Shown here in pieces: positions 1-8,848 of a stretch of DNA of 64,000 nucleotides. The DNA is taken from NCBI GenBank assembly GCA_963799395.1, contig CAWCWZ010000060.1:1-64000 (forward strand), written 5' to 3'. The stretch is from Bog-752 sp963799395 (GTDB lineage Bacteria; Actinomycetota; Thermoleophilia; UBA2241). Under the pieces are notes generated by a model. The model did no database searches and was not told the origin of the DNA. It saw only the letters and a list, made by a program, of their open reading frames with translations. The translations under genes were made by a program, and so were the position numbers. How positions within the stretch are numbered: position 1 is the stretch's first letter; every line of letters begins with the position of its first letter.

Positions 1-117
1 CGCCAGGCTGCCAGGGTCGAGGATCTGGTACTCCTCCTCGAGACCGATCGTGAAATCGGTCGACGCGGCGAAGCGTTCCTCGACCTCGTCCAGGTAGCTG
101 TCGGTGTCGCGCGGCAC
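1..117 (-). CDS. Glutamate-cysteine ligase family 2 (YbdK/EgtA-like), N-terminal fragment
   Basis: The 39 N-terminal codons of a gene that runs off the left edge, starting at a GTG at 117. The motif FTIGLEEEYQILDP is the hallmark N-terminus of the carboxylate-amine ligase/GCS2 family (usually TVGVEEEF.LVDP), ATP-dependent enzymes that join an amino acid to a glutamate side chain. A TATACT -10 box lies 9 bases upstream of the GTG, leaving essentially no leader. The family call rests on this motif alone; substrate and full length cannot be judged. Confidence 0.7.
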   Translation of the reverse strand, partial: MPRDTDSYLDEVEERFAASTDFTIGLEEEYQILDPGSLA

Positions 118-126
118 GGCCGGCCT

Positions 127-132
127 AGTATA
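127..132 (-). promoter_or_regulatory. -10 box (TATACT) of a leaderless promoter for the GCS2 gene
   Basis: TATACT on the minus strand ends 9 bases before the GTG at 117. The expected transcription start therefore falls at or next to the start codon. No convincing -35 is visible. Confidence 0.55.
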
Positions 133-154
133 CCCGCGGTCCAGCGGCGCGAAG

Positions 155-194
155 GGGGCGGGCGGCGCGCCTTGCGGGGCGCGCCGCCCGCCCC
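155..194. terminator. 17-bp perfect GC hairpin between two minus-strand genes
   Basis: Arms at 155-171 and 178-194 (GGGGCGGGCGGCGCGCC and its exact complement) with a 6-base loop. It lies downstream of corrinoid protein 1 and upstream of the GCS2 gene, so termination is plausible, but no T-run follows. It belongs to the family of long GC palindromes seen across the window. Confidence 0.55.
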
Positions 195-244
195 TCGCCC
201 ACCGGCGCTTGTGGCGCGGTGGTCGCGCCCCGTCGCGGCTCTTG

Positions 245-898
245 CTTGAGCGACACCCAGCAGGCCCTTGGCGGCCCAGCCCGGCCTCGATCGCGTCTTC
301 GGCGTAGCCGTCGGCGCCGATCTCGTTCGCCCAGGCGCGGGTCGTGGGGGCGCCGCCGACCATGACCTTGATCTGCTCGCGCAGACCGGCGGCCTTTAAG
401 GCCTCGATCGTCTTCTAGCTGGTTGGGCATGGTGGTGGTCAAGAGGGCGGAGAGCAGCAGGAGGTCGGGCTTGACCTCCTGGCAGGTGGCGACGAAGGCC
501 TCGGGGGCCACGTCGCAGCCCACGTCGGTGACCTCAAAGCCGGCCGCTGAGAGCATCGAGCAGACGATCGTCTTGCCGATCTCGTGGATGTCGCCGGCGA
601 CCGTGCCGGCGACGGCGATGCCGGTCGCCTTGCGGCCCTCCTTGGAGGCGTCCAGGGCGGGCTGCAGGACCCTAACTGCGGCCTTCATGGCCTCGGCCCC
701 CTGGACCAGCTCGGGCAGGAAGAACTCGCCCTTGCCGAAGAGCTCGCCGACCTCCTCGATGCCCTTGACGAAGCCCTTGTCGAGGATGTCGGCCGCAGGC
801 AGGCCCATGTCGAGCCCCTTCTGGGCTAAGGCGGCGGCGCTGTCGTCCTCGCCGTCGATCACCGCTTGGGCCATCTGGGAGTAGATCTCGTCGGTCAC
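245..898 (-). CDS. MttC-type methyltransferase corrinoid protein 1 (frameshifted)
   Basis: A small cobalamin carrier that shuttles a methyl group between a substrate-specific methyltransferase and a second methyltransferase. GTG start at 898 with AGGAGG five bases upstream. A helical cap domain of about 80 residues is followed by the B12-binding Rossmann domain with GDIHEIGKTIV (base-off His ligand) and SALLTTTM. Near 410 one base is gained or lost; in the next frame the conserved KVMVGGAPTTRAWANEIGADGYAED continues the family pattern. A second indel near 270 hides the true stop, so the 3' end is approximate. Substrate cannot be told from the sequence; trimethylamine- or betaine-type partners are typical. 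Confidence 0.8.
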
Positions 899-1087
899 CA
901 GGTCCTCCTTCGCGCAAGAACTTCCGTCAGCGAGAGCTTCGCTACCGCGCACGGGTCGCGCGCCGGCAGGAAGCCTGATTCTAGACGCGTCCGCACAGCC
1001 ACCGTTGCCCGCCTGGACGCCGACTCAGGCTACCGAAGGCAGCGGGGCTCTGCAACCGGGCGCGCCGGCGCGCCCGGCCCCCGGCGC

Positions 1088-1115
1088 TTGCACCCTTCTA
1101 ACACTCCGCTAACAT
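1088..1115 (+). promoter_or_regulatory. Promoter of the DUF47-Pit phosphate pair, with 11-bp-phased TAACA repeats
   Basis: TTGCAC (1088-1093), 16-base spacer, TAACAT (1110-1115). TAACA occurs at 1099 and 1110, exactly 11 bases apart, the phasing typical of Pho-box direct repeats. PhoB/PhoP-type control of the phosphate genes is inferred only. Confidence 0.45.
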
Positions 1116-1183
1116 ATGCTCCGGCACGAGCCGGCGGGCGAATCCGCCGGCGTACGGCCGCGACCGGTCAGGAGGGGGACCGC

Positions 1184-1802
1184 GTGAAACTCAGCCTCGT
1201 CCCGCAGGAGCGGGAGTACTTCCGCCTGTTCTCGGAGTTCGCCGCCACGCTCGACCAGGCCGCGCAGCTCCTGAACACGCTCATGAGCGACTTCGGCGGC
1301 CTCAAGAGCACGGCCCGCCAGATGGTCGAGCTCGAGCACGTCGGCGACAAGATCGTCCACGACATCGTCAGGCGCTTGAACAAGACCTTCGTCACGCCGC
1401 TCGACCGCGAGGACATCTACGACCTCGCCGCGACCCTCGACGAGGTCCTCGACAGCATCGAGGCGGCGGCCGACATGATGCTGCTCTACCGCGTCGAGAG
1501 CACCCACCACGCACGCCGTCGAGCAGGCGGCCGTGATCGCCAAACAGACGGCCGTGCTGCGCACGGCGCTCGACGGTCTCGAGAAGCGCAAGGGCCTGAG
1601 CGACCACTGGATCGAGGTCAACCGGCTCGAGAACGACGGCGACCGGCTCTATCGCGACGCCGTCGCCGAGCTGTTCGACGGCGACATGAAGTGCACCGAC
1701 ATCATCAAGTGGAAGGACATCTACGGCACGCTCGAGCACGCCATCGACGACTGTGAGCACGTCGCCAACATCATCGAGAGCATCGTGCTGAAGAACAACT
1801 GA
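1184..1802 (+). CDS. DUF47/PhoU-like phosphate transport accessory protein (one frameshift)
   Basis: A helical PhoU-like protein that regulates or partners Pit-type phosphate carriers. GTG start at 1184 with GGAGGGGG just upstream. N-terminal LVPQEREYFRLF and the helical repeat VELEHVGDKIVHDIVRRL are typical of DUF47, as is the C-terminal HAIDDCEHVANIIESIVLK. One extra C around 1502-1505 breaks the frame; removing it restores a continuous protein of about 205 residues, the usual length. The stop overlaps the start of the Pit gene (TGATG), so the two are translationally coupled. Confidence 0.85.
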
Positions 1803-2793
1803 TGTTCCTGCTGATCGTCATCGTGGCGGTCGCCCTGACGTTCGACTTCACGAACGGCTTCCACGACTCGGCCAACGCCATCGCCCGCTCCATCTCGACG
1901 CGCGCCCTGTCGCCGCGGGTCGCCCTCCTCATGGCGGCCGCGTTCAACATGGTGGGCGCCTTTGTCAGCCAGAACGTGGCGCAGACCGTCGGCAAGGGTA
2001 TCGTGACGCTTGCCGGCCGACTCGCAGACGGTCGTGCTGGCAGCCTTGATTGGCGCCATCTCCTGGAACCTCATCACCTGGTACTTCGGCATCCCGTCGA
2101 GCTCGTCGCACGCGTTGGTCGGCGGCCTCATAGGCGCCACACTGGTCGCGGTCGGCACGAGCGGCGTGGAGTGGGGCGGCGTCTGGCACAAGGTCGTGCT
2201 GCCGATGGTCGCGCTCGCCGGTGATCGGCCTGCTGGTCGCGTTCCTGCTCATGAACCTCCTGCTGCTGCTCGTCTTTCGCTGGTCACCGCGACCCGTCAA
2301 TCGCACCTTCCGCCGCCTCCAGCCGCTCTCGGCCGGCGCCGTCGCTCTTGCCCACGGCTCCAACGACGCCCAGAAGACGATGGGCGTGATCACCCTGGCG
2401 CTGATCACGTCGGGCCACCTGCCGAAGAACGGCCGCCGATCCCGACGCTGGGTGATCATCGCTGGCCGCCTCGTCCATGGCGTTCGGCACCTACTTCGGC
2501 GGCTGGCGCATCATCCGACGCTCGGCACGAAGGTCATCCACCTCGACCCGATCCACGGCTTCGCCGCGGAGACGAGCTCGGCCGCCGTCATCTGCACGGC
2601 GACCCACTTCGGCTACCCGATCTCCACGACCCAGACGATCACGGCCTCGATCATGGGCGCCGGGGCGACCGGCGGCCTGTCGGCCGTCAAGTGGGGCGTG
2701 GCCGGCAACATCGTCTGGGCCTGGGTCCTCACCATCCCCGCCGCCGGCCTCGTGGCGGCCGGCGCCTACGCTCTCATCGCGCTCATCCACTGA
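1802..2793 (+). CDS. Pit-family inorganic phosphate transporter (several frameshifts)
   Basis: Inner-membrane cation:phosphate symporter. ATG at 1802 overlaps the DUF47 stop. The two inverted family repeats are visible as FTNGFHDSANAIARSIST near the N-terminus and LAHGSNDAQKTMGVITLAL in the second half, with GIPSSSSHAL and GYPISTTQTI as the paired re-entrant motifs. The gene must be read in three frames, with indels near 2015, 2218, 2445-2470 and 2505. All conserved blocks are present in order and the total length (about 330 residues) is normal, so sequencing errors are likelier than decay. Confidence 0.85.
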
Positions 2794-2874
2794 CGGCCAA
2801 CGTCGCCCGCGTTTGGCCGTCGGGCGCGCGGGTAGGTGCTGACGTGCACGACATGCATGCGCGGAGGCGACGTG

Positions 2875-3159
2875 ATGGACGAGACCTACCTGCACCGACT
2901 GTCGAGGCCCTACCGGGTCGCGGCGAGCGCCGCCCGGCCGCCCCAGACCGGGTACACCGGGGTGGCGGGGCCCGGCAGTGCCCCGCGACAGCCCGACGTC
3001 GCGCCCCGCAAGCGGCGCGCGACGGCCTGCGACGTCTGCGGCCGCACGCTCCTCGCCGGCGAGCAGGCACGCGAGATCGTGCTCGGCGAGCGCCTCGTCG
3101 CGGCCTGTCCGCTGTGCGTGGCGCAGGCGCAGCACGCCTTGCGCGTGCACGCCGCGTGA
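2875..3159 (+). CDS. Small zinc-ribbon-like protein of unknown function
   Basis: 94 residues; ATG at 2875 with GGAGG at 2863-2867, seven bases upstream. The N-terminal half is basic and proline-rich. The C-terminal half carries two CxxC knuckles 26 residues apart (CDVCGRTL and ACPLC), the layout of a single zinc ribbon. No family is recognised. It follows the phosphate genes but no shared role is evident. Confidence 0.5.
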   Translation: MDETYLHRLSRPYRVAASAARPPQTGYTGVAGPGSAPRQPDVAPRKRRATACDVCGRTLLAGEQAREIVLGERLVAACPLCVAQAQHALRVHAA

Positions 3160-3294
3160 CCCCCATGTGCCCCTGCGTGACCCGGCCGTGGGCAGGCTCG
3201 GCCCCGAGCTCATCCAGCGGTCGGCAGGCCACCGAGCGTATGATGCGACAGGCGGGAAGGCCCTGCGGCCCGCCCGCCCGTCGTGTCTCGAACT

Positions 3295-3324
3295 TTGACT
3301 TCGTGAGTACCTGTGAAGTAGCGT
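3295..3324 (+). promoter_or_regulatory. Putative promoter of the B12-radical SAM gene
   Basis: TTGACT (3295-3300), 18-base spacer, TAGCGT (3319-3324), in a stretch clearly richer in A/T than its surroundings. The rest of the gap 3160-3418 holds no recognisable gene. Confidence 0.35.
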
Positions 3325-3418
3325 TAATCGATTCCCGTCCCGAACATTCGTTCATCCCCCGCCCCGCGAACTCGCGGCGGCGTCGCCGGTAGCCCTTCTG
3401 GGGCAAGTCGAGGTGACC

Positions 3419-4828
3419 ATGAGAATCCGCATGATCGAGCCCGAACCGCCCGACATGAACATCTACAGCATGATCCAGCTGCCGCGGCTCGGACTGCCGA
3501 TCATCGGCGCGACGCTCAAGGCCGCCGGCCACGACGTCCGCATCTACAACTCCAACATCGCGCCGATCGACTGGAACGACGTCAACGCCGCCGACCTCGT
3601 GGGCATCTCCACGACCACCTCCACCGTGACCGAAGGCTACCGGTTCGCCGACCAGTGCCGCGAGCGCGGGATCCCCGTCATCATGGGAGGGTCGCACGTC
3701 ACCTTCATGGCCGACGAAGCCCTCGAACACACCGACTTCGTGGCCCGCGGCGAGGGCGGCGAGAAGCTCATGCTCGAGCTCATCGCCGCGCTCGAGTCGG
3801 GGGGCCCGTTCGACGGCATCAAGGGCCTGTCGTTCACCCGCGACGGCGAGGCCGTGCACAACGAGGCGCGCGGCCAGTGCACGGTGCTCGACGAGCTGCC
3901 GTTCCCCGACCTCTCGCTGATCCACGGCTACGAGAACATGAAGACGATGCCGATCATGACGAGCTGGGGTTGCCCGTTCCACTGCAACTTCTGCTCGGTC
4001 ACGGCCATGTTCGGCCGCAAGTATCGCTTCCGCAGCGCCGAGAACATCATCGCCGAGCTCAAGGAGCGTCAGCCCCGCAAGATCTTCTTCTACGACGACA
4101 ACATCGCCGCCGACAAGAAGCGCCTCAAGGAGCTGCTGCAGCGCATGCTCGACGAAGACATTGTCGTGCCCTGGTCGGCCCAGATGCGCACCGACGTGGT
4201 GCGCGACCGCGAGCTGCTCGACCTCATGCACCGCACCGGCTGCTTTCGCGCCTACCTCGGCCTCGAGTCGGTCAACCAGGCGACCCTCGATGCCTTCGAC
4301 AAGCACCAGAGCGTCGACGACATCGTGCAGGCCATCCGCATCCTCCACGAGCACGGCATCGAGTCACACGGCATGTTCGTGCTGGGGGCCGACACCGACA
4401 CCAAGGAGTCGGTGCGCGACACCGTCAGGTTCGCCATGAAGAACCACATCGACACCATCCAGCTCGCGGCGCTGACGCCGCTGCCCGGCACGCCCCTGTA
4501 CGAAGAGCTCGACGCCGCCGGCCGCATCTTCGACAAGCGCTGGTATCTCTTCGACGCCCAGCACGTGGTCTTCGAACCGGCCAACATGACCGCCTACGAA
4601 CTGCAGCTCGAAGCCTTGCGCGGCTACATGAAGTTCTACTCGCTGCGGCAGTGGGCGAAGTACTTCTTCACCTTCCGCTTCACCAAGCTGCTGTTCCAGA
4701 CCTGGGGCTGGTGGATCGTGCGGATGTGGCGCAAGAACAAGGCCAATCAGGCCTTCATGGCCTCGCTCAAGAAGCTGCCGCGGCCCCACGCCCAGAAGCT
4801 CATGCAGCCCTCCGGATCGAAGCGCTGA
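3419..4828 (+). CDS. B12-binding-domain radical SAM protein (BchE/COG1032 type)
   Basis: About 469 residues; ATG at 3419 chosen because GAGG lies five bases upstream (a GTG at 3413 is the alternative). Residues 1-130 form a cobalamin-binding-like Rossmann domain (LPRLGLPIIGATLKAAGHDV, IMGGSHVTF). The radical SAM core starts near residue 180 with CPFHCNFC (CxxxCxxC, 4Fe-4S/SAM) followed by FFYDDNIAADKKR. The C-terminal 90 residues are helical and basic with Trp-rich stretches, suggesting membrane association. Members modify tetrapyrroles, lipids or antibiotics; the substrate here is unknown. The gene stands alone, with a minus-strand gene downstream. Confidence 0.8.
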   Translation: MRIRMIEPEPPDMNIYSMIQLPRLGLPIIGATLKAAGHDVRIYNSNIAPIDWNDVNAADLVGISTTTSTVTEGYRFADQCRERGIPVIMGGSHVTFMADEALEHTDFVARGEGGEKLMLELIAALESGGPFDGIKGLSFTRDGEAVHNEARGQCTVLDELPFPDLSLIHGYENMKTMPIMTSWGCPFHCNFCSVTAMFGRKYRFRSAENIIAELKERQPRKIFFYDDNIAADKKRLKELLQRMLDEDIVVPWSAQMRTDVVRDRELLDLMHRTGCFRAYLGLESVNQATLDAFDKHQSVDDIVQAIRILHEHGIESHGMFVLGADTDTKESVRDTVRFAMKNHIDTIQLAALTPLPGTPLYEELDAAGRIFDKRWYLFDAQHVVFEPANMTAYELQLEALRGYMKFYSLRQWAKYFFTFRFTKLLFQTWGWWIVRMWRKNKANQAFMASLKKLPRPHAQKLMQPSGSKR

Positions 4829-4871
4829 CACCCCGTCCCCGGCGGCGGCGCCGGCCGCGACCGTGCGGGCG

Positions 4872-5453
4872 TCAGCCGGCGAGTGCGACGATCTCGTAGA
4901 CGACGAGCGTGATGTAGACGCAGACCAGCCCGACGCTCGCGATCGCCACGATGCGGCGGCGGCGCTGGGTCCACAGAAAGAGCGCGCCGGCCGTCACGAC
5001 GGCCATCTTGATGAGCGCCGCCGGCACGAACCCGAAGCGCAGAAAGAGCCCCATGACGGCGTTGGCCTCGGTCGCGCCGAGGGCGAGCGCGCGGCGCGTC
5101 AGCAGAGCGTCCTCGAGATTGAGCAGCCAGAGGGCGACGAGCGCGACCGTGACGACCAGCGCCCGGGTGCGGAGGGCCGGCAACGGCGTGGCGCAGGCGC
5201 ACGGCGGCGCGACGCCGAGACCGGCGCCCGGCACGTACGGCACGACCGAGACCCGGCCGCAGGCGGGGCAGGTGTGCACGACGGCGAGGCCGGCTCCGTG
5301 TGGTTCGAGACGCGGCGCCCGTCGCAGGCGCCGCTCGGGTCCGCGGTAGGCGGCAAGCACGGCGGCCCGCCGCTCGCGCCTGATCTCGGCGCCCCGCAGG
5401 GCGACCGACAACGTCTCGTCGACTCCCGGGTCGACAACGACCACCGTGCTCAT
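4872..5453 (-). CDS. DUF5658 family membrane protein
   Basis: 193 residues, ATG at 5453. The N-terminal half is soluble and Arg-rich, with a CPACG...CACA cysteine cluster around residues 60-85. The C-terminal half has three or four hydrophobic segments containing NLEDALLTRRALALGATEANAVM, the signature region of DUF5658. Function unknown. It converges with the B12-radical SAM gene across a 43-base GC-rich gap. Confidence 0.65.
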   Translation of the reverse strand: MSTVVVVDPGVDETLSVALRGAEIRRERRAAVLAAYRGPERRLRRAPRLEPHGAGLAVVHTCPACGRVSVVPYVPGAGLGVAPPCACATPLPALRTRALVVTVALVALWLLNLEDALLTRRALALGATEANAVMGLFLRFGFVPAALIKMAVVTAGALFLWTQRRRRIVAIASVGLVCVYITLVVYEIVALAG

Positions 5454-5744
5454 CGTGATGATCGCGGCGGCAGCCGCCGGCCAGTGATGTTCAAGGCCCG
5501 GATCACACCGTCACCCCCCTTGTCGCGCACTGTATCCCCAGAGCGCCTCCGACGCCAACCGGGGGCGCCGTTAGGGCGGCCGGCGGCTTGTAAAGCCGGT
5601 GGGGCGATGGTACGGTACCCCGGACCTTCGCAGGAGCCATCGGGGGTCGTTTTTCGAAGCTGGTGGCTGCCGCACTGGGCGGCAACGGCGCTCACCTCGT
5701 GGGTGCGAAGACCGAGTCGTCGTACCCCCGCAAGGAGGCGATGC
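5454..5744. other. Gap with a structured leader upstream of the NlpC/P60 gene
   Basis: About 290 bases without a credible gene. From 5580 the plus strand can form several GC stems (for example around GGCTTGTAAAGCC), and AAGGAGG lies at 5732-5738. It does not match the c-di-AMP (ydaO) or c-di-GMP riboswitch consensus as far as can be judged by eye. Confidence 0.3.
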
Positions 5745-6764
5745 ATGAAGCGTAATCGCAGACTCTTCCTTCTCGCCCTCGCCGCCCTCCTCGTCCTCCC
5801 CTTCGTCCTCCCCTCCACCGCCGCCGCCGACACGATCGCCCAGAAGCGCGCCCACGCGCGGGCCATCATGGGCGAGCTCGCCACGCTCGACGTCAAGATG
5901 GAGAAGGTCGTCGAGCGCTACGACGCGGCGACGAGCAAGCTGGCCGCGATCAAGGCTCACATCGCCCAGAACCAGCAAACCCTCGCCGTCACCCGCTACA
6001 ACCTGCAGATGGCCAAGAGCCAGCTCGAGCAGCGGGTCGTGGCCATGTACAAGCAGCGGCCCGTCGAGCTGCTCGACGTGATCGTCGCCACCAAGAGCTT
6101 CTCGTCGATGGTCGACCAGCTCGACATGCTCAACCGGGTGGGCACGAGCGACTCGACCATGGTCGACTCGATCGGCAGCTACCAGACGGCGATCAAGGCC
6201 GCCCAGAAGTCGCTTGTCACCGACCGCACGGCCGCCGAGCAGGTCGTGGCCCAGCGCGCCACCGAAAAGGCCGGGGTCGAAAGCGCCCTCGCCGCGCGCC
6301 GGTCGATGCTGCGCGGCGTCAAGGCCCAGATCGCTCAGCTTCTCGCGCAGCAGAGCCAGGCAGCCGAGCGGGCCGCCCAGAGCTCGGGCGCCTATCTACC
6401 GCCGGCCCAGCCCGTCAATCCCGACCACAGCAGCGTGGTGGCCTTCGCCGCAAGCTACGTTGGCAAGGTGCCCTACGTGTGGGGCGGCTCGTCGCCCACC
6501 GCCGGCTTCGATTGCTCCGGCTTCACCATGTACGTCTACTCCAACTTCGGCGTGAGCCTGCCGCACAACGCGGCCGCCCAGCAGGCCTGCACGACGCCGG
6601 TGCCCGCCGGACAGGAGCAGCCCGGCGACCTCGTGTTCTTCGGTGATCCGGCCTACCACGTCGGCATCTACGCCGGCGGCGGCAGCATCATCGACGCGCC
6701 CTGCACGGGCAGAGACGTCAGCTACGACTCCGCCGCCGGGGCATCGGGGTTCGGCCGGCCCTGA
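5745..6764 (+). CDS. Secreted NlpC/P60 peptidoglycan endopeptidase with coiled-coil N-terminus
   Basis: 339 residues; ATG at 5745 follows AAGGAGG by six bases. A signal peptide (KRNRR followed by a hydrophobic core and an Ala-Ala-Ala-Asp cleavage region, residues 1-27) leads into about 190 residues of coiled coil, as in RipA- and CwlO-type hydrolases. The C-terminal NlpC/P60 domain has the catalytic Cys in FDCSGFTMYVY, the His in YHVGIYAGGG and ends at GFGRP like complete family members. It probably cleaves D-Glu-diaminopimelate bonds during growth or division, with the coiled coil as the regulatory part. Confidence 0.9.
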   Translation: MKRNRRLFLLALAALLVLPFVLPSTAAADTIAQKRAHARAIMGELATLDVKMEKVVERYDAATSKLAAIKAHIAQNQQTLAVTRYNLQMAKSQLEQRVVAMYKQRPVELLDVIVATKSFSSMVDQLDMLNRVGTSDSTMVDSIGSYQTAIKAAQKSLVTDRTAAEQVVAQRATEKAGVESALAARRSMLRGVKAQIAQLLAQQSQAAERAAQSSGAYLPPAQPVNPDHSSVVAFAASYVGKVPYVWGGSSPTAGFDCSGFTMYVYSNFGVSLPHNAAAQQACTTPVPAGQEQPGDLVFFGDPAYHVGIYAGGGSIIDAPCTGRDVSYDSAAGASGFGRP

Positions 6765-6923
6765 TCCCCGGCGACCGGCGCTGAGCGCCGGCCCCTCGCC
6801 GCGCCCGACCGGCGGCCGCGGCGCCCCCGCCACAGACTCACTTCGCACCTCAAAGGTAAACATCTGCGGCCGCCGGCCGATTATGAAGGGGGACCCGGTG
6901 TCGGCAGATGGAGATGACGCGAC

Positions 6924-8015
6924 GTGAAGACGGTAGACGAGCTGCTCCACGAGATGGTCGCGCGCACTGCCTCCGACCTGCACATCAAGGCCGGCAGCCC
7001 TCCGGTCGTGCGCGTCGACGGCGAGCTGCACCTGCTCGACGAGCCGGTGCTGTCGCCCGAGGACACCAAAGACGCGGCCGCCTCGATCATGACCGACAAG
7101 CAGATCCGCCGCTTCAGCGAGCACAACGAGATCGACTTCGCCTACTCGGCGCCATCCATCGGCCGCTTCCGCGTGAACATCTACCGCCAGCGCGGCAGCA
7201 TCTCGGTCGCCATGCGCCAGGTGGCGACGCAGATCCCTTCGTTCGAGGACCTGCACCTGCCCGAGGTCATCAAGCGCCTCGCGCTCGAGCCCCGCGGCCT
7301 GTTGCTCGTGACGGGCACCACGGGGTCGGGCAAGACGACCACCCTGGCGGCCATGATCGACCACATCAACAACACCATGCGTAAGCACATCGTGACGATC
7401 GAAGACCCCATCGAGGTGCTGCACAAGGACCGCAAGGCGATCATCAACCAGCGTGAGATCGGCCTCGACACCGAATCGTACTCGTCGGCTCTCAAGTACG
7501 TGCTGCGGCAGGACCCCGACGACATCCTGATCGGCGAGATGCGCGACGTCGAGACCGTCTCGGCGGCGCTCACCGCCGCCCAGACCGGCCACTTCGTGAT
7601 GAGCACGCTGCACACGATCGACGCCACCGAGACCATCAACCGCATCATCGACTTCTTCCCGCTCCACCAGCAGAAGCAGGTGCGCATCATGCTGGCCGGC
7701 ACGTTGCGCGGCATCATCTCGCAGCGTCTGCTGCCCCGCGCCGACGGCCAGGGCCGCGTGCCAGCCATCGAGGTCATGGTGATGACCGCGCGTATCCGCG
7801 ACTTCGTCCTCGACCCCGACCAGACCGCGATGATCGCCCAGGCCATCCGCGAGGGCGAGTTCTACGGCATGACGACCTTCGACCAGGCGCTGCTGAGCCT
7901 CTACGAGCAGGGTCTGATCACGCTGCACGACGCCGCCCAGGTGGCCAGCAACCCGCACGACTTCAAGCTGCTCGTGCAGGCCCAGGGGCACGACGTCAGC
8001 CTGATGACCTTCTAG
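6924..8015 (+). CDS. pilT: Twitching-motility ATPase PilT
   Basis: 363 residues, the normal PilT length; GTG start at 6924. Walker A is GTTGSGKTTT, followed by the Asp box (IVTIEDPIE), Walker B (DDILIGEMRD) and the His box (TGHFVMSTLHT). It is the cytoplasmic motor that depolymerises type IV pili, giving twitching and DNA uptake. No pilin or PilB/PilC gene lies nearby, so it acts with pilus genes elsewhere. Stop codon is TAG. Confidence 0.92.
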   Translation: MKTVDELLHEMVARTASDLHIKAGSPPVVRVDGELHLLDEPVLSPEDTKDAAASIMTDKQIRRFSEHNEIDFAYSAPSIGRFRVNIYRQRGSISVAMRQVATQIPSFEDLHLPEVIKRLALEPRGLLLVTGTTGSGKTTTLAAMIDHINNTMRKHIVTIEDPIEVLHKDRKAIINQREIGLDTESYSSALKYVLRQDPDDILIGEMRDVETVSAALTAAQTGHFVMSTLHTIDATETINRIIDFFPLHQQKQVRIMLAGTLRGIISQRLLPRADGQGRVPAIEVMVMTARIRDFVLDPDQTAMIAQAIREGEFYGMTTFDQALLSLYEQGLITLHDAAQVASNPHDFKLLVQAQGHDVSLMTF

Positions 8016-8127
8016 AAACGGGCGCGAAGCGGCTCGCCCGGGCCCGTCCGGGCGCCCTCGGCGCTCGAGACGGACTCCCAGTCGCGGCGCCGGCCCCGTG
8101 AGCGCCGCGGCGGCGCGGCCCCCGCGG

Positions 8128-8811
8128 CTACTGCAGGACCTTGCGGCTTTCGAGGTGCAGGTCGACCTTGCGCTTGATGCGCTGGAGGGCGTTGTCGACG
8201 GTCTTGCAGTCGCAGTCGAGCCGGCGAGCGATCTTTTCGTAGGACAAGCCCTGCAGGTACAGCCGCAGCACCCGGCTCTCGAGGTTGGAGAGCAGGCGGG
8301 TGAGGCAGTGCTTGAGGCTCTCGACCTCTTCGGAGGAGATCACCTGGTTGACCGGGTCGTTCACCGACGAGCCCGGGAGGATGTCGGCCAGGCTGCATTC
8401 GCTGTCGTCGCCGGCGTCGCCCGGCGTGTGGCTGAACGACAGGTAGCCGTTGAGCGGCACGTGCTTCTGGCGCGTGGCGGTCTTGATGGCGGTGATGATC
8501 TGGCGGGTGATGCAGAGCTCGGCGAAGCTGCGAAACGACGCCTGGCGGTCGTCGCGATAGTCGCGCACCGCCTTGTAGAGGCCGACCATGCCCTCCTGGA
8601 TCAGATCTTCGGAGTCGCCGCCGGCGAGAAAGTACGAGCTCGCCTTGAGCCGCACGAACTGGTGATAGCGCAGGATCAGGGCGTTCAGGGCGCCCTGATT
8701 GCCGCGGCGGTAGGAGTTGACGAGAGCGAGATCGGAACTCTCTGAGTGGACTTGAGGGTTAGAAAGGCGACCAGCCGATCGGCTGTTGTCGGCCTGTCGC
8801 CGCTGCGTCAT
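8128..8811 (-). CDS. sigH: SigH/Spo0H-like RNA polymerase sigma factor
   Basis: 227 residues, ATG at 8811. Region 2 is seen as SEDLIQEGMVGLYKAVRDYR and SFRSFAELCITRQIITAIKT, region 4 as GLSYEKIARRLDCDCKTVDN with its helix-turn-helix. This is the SigH family that drives sporulation and competence in Bacillus; in non-spore-forming anaerobes the role is open. It is last in the gltX-cysS-rlmB-yacP-sigH row, whose order matches that of Firmicutes. Stop is TAG. Confidence 0.88.
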   Translation of the reverse strand: MTQRRQADNSRSAGRLSNPQVHSESSDLALVNSYRRGNQGALNALILRYHQFVRLKASSYFLAGGDSEDLIQEGMVGLYKAVRDYRDDRQASFRSFAELCITRQIITAIKTATRQKHVPLNGYLSFSHTPGDAGDDSECSLADILPGSSVNDPVNQVISSEEVESLKHCLTRLLSNLESRVLRLYLQGLSYEKIARRLDCDCKTVDNALQRIKRKVDLHLESRKVLQ

Positions 8812-8848
8812 GCCTTCTGACCCCCCGAGCTGAGCCTGAGTGGTGCGG

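Noticed and set aside
245..898. In-frame amber codon explaining the break in corrinoid protein 1
   Set aside because: The TAG-containing triplet there is out of frame; the conserved sequence resumes after a one-base shift, so it is an indel and not Pyl recoding.
5570..5744. Possible c-di-AMP (ydaO) riboswitch before the NlpC/P60 gene, a place where such elements are common in Actinomycetota
   Set aside because: The conserved GGGGACCCA and GGGGUGAAUC blocks are not present; only generic GC stems were seen.
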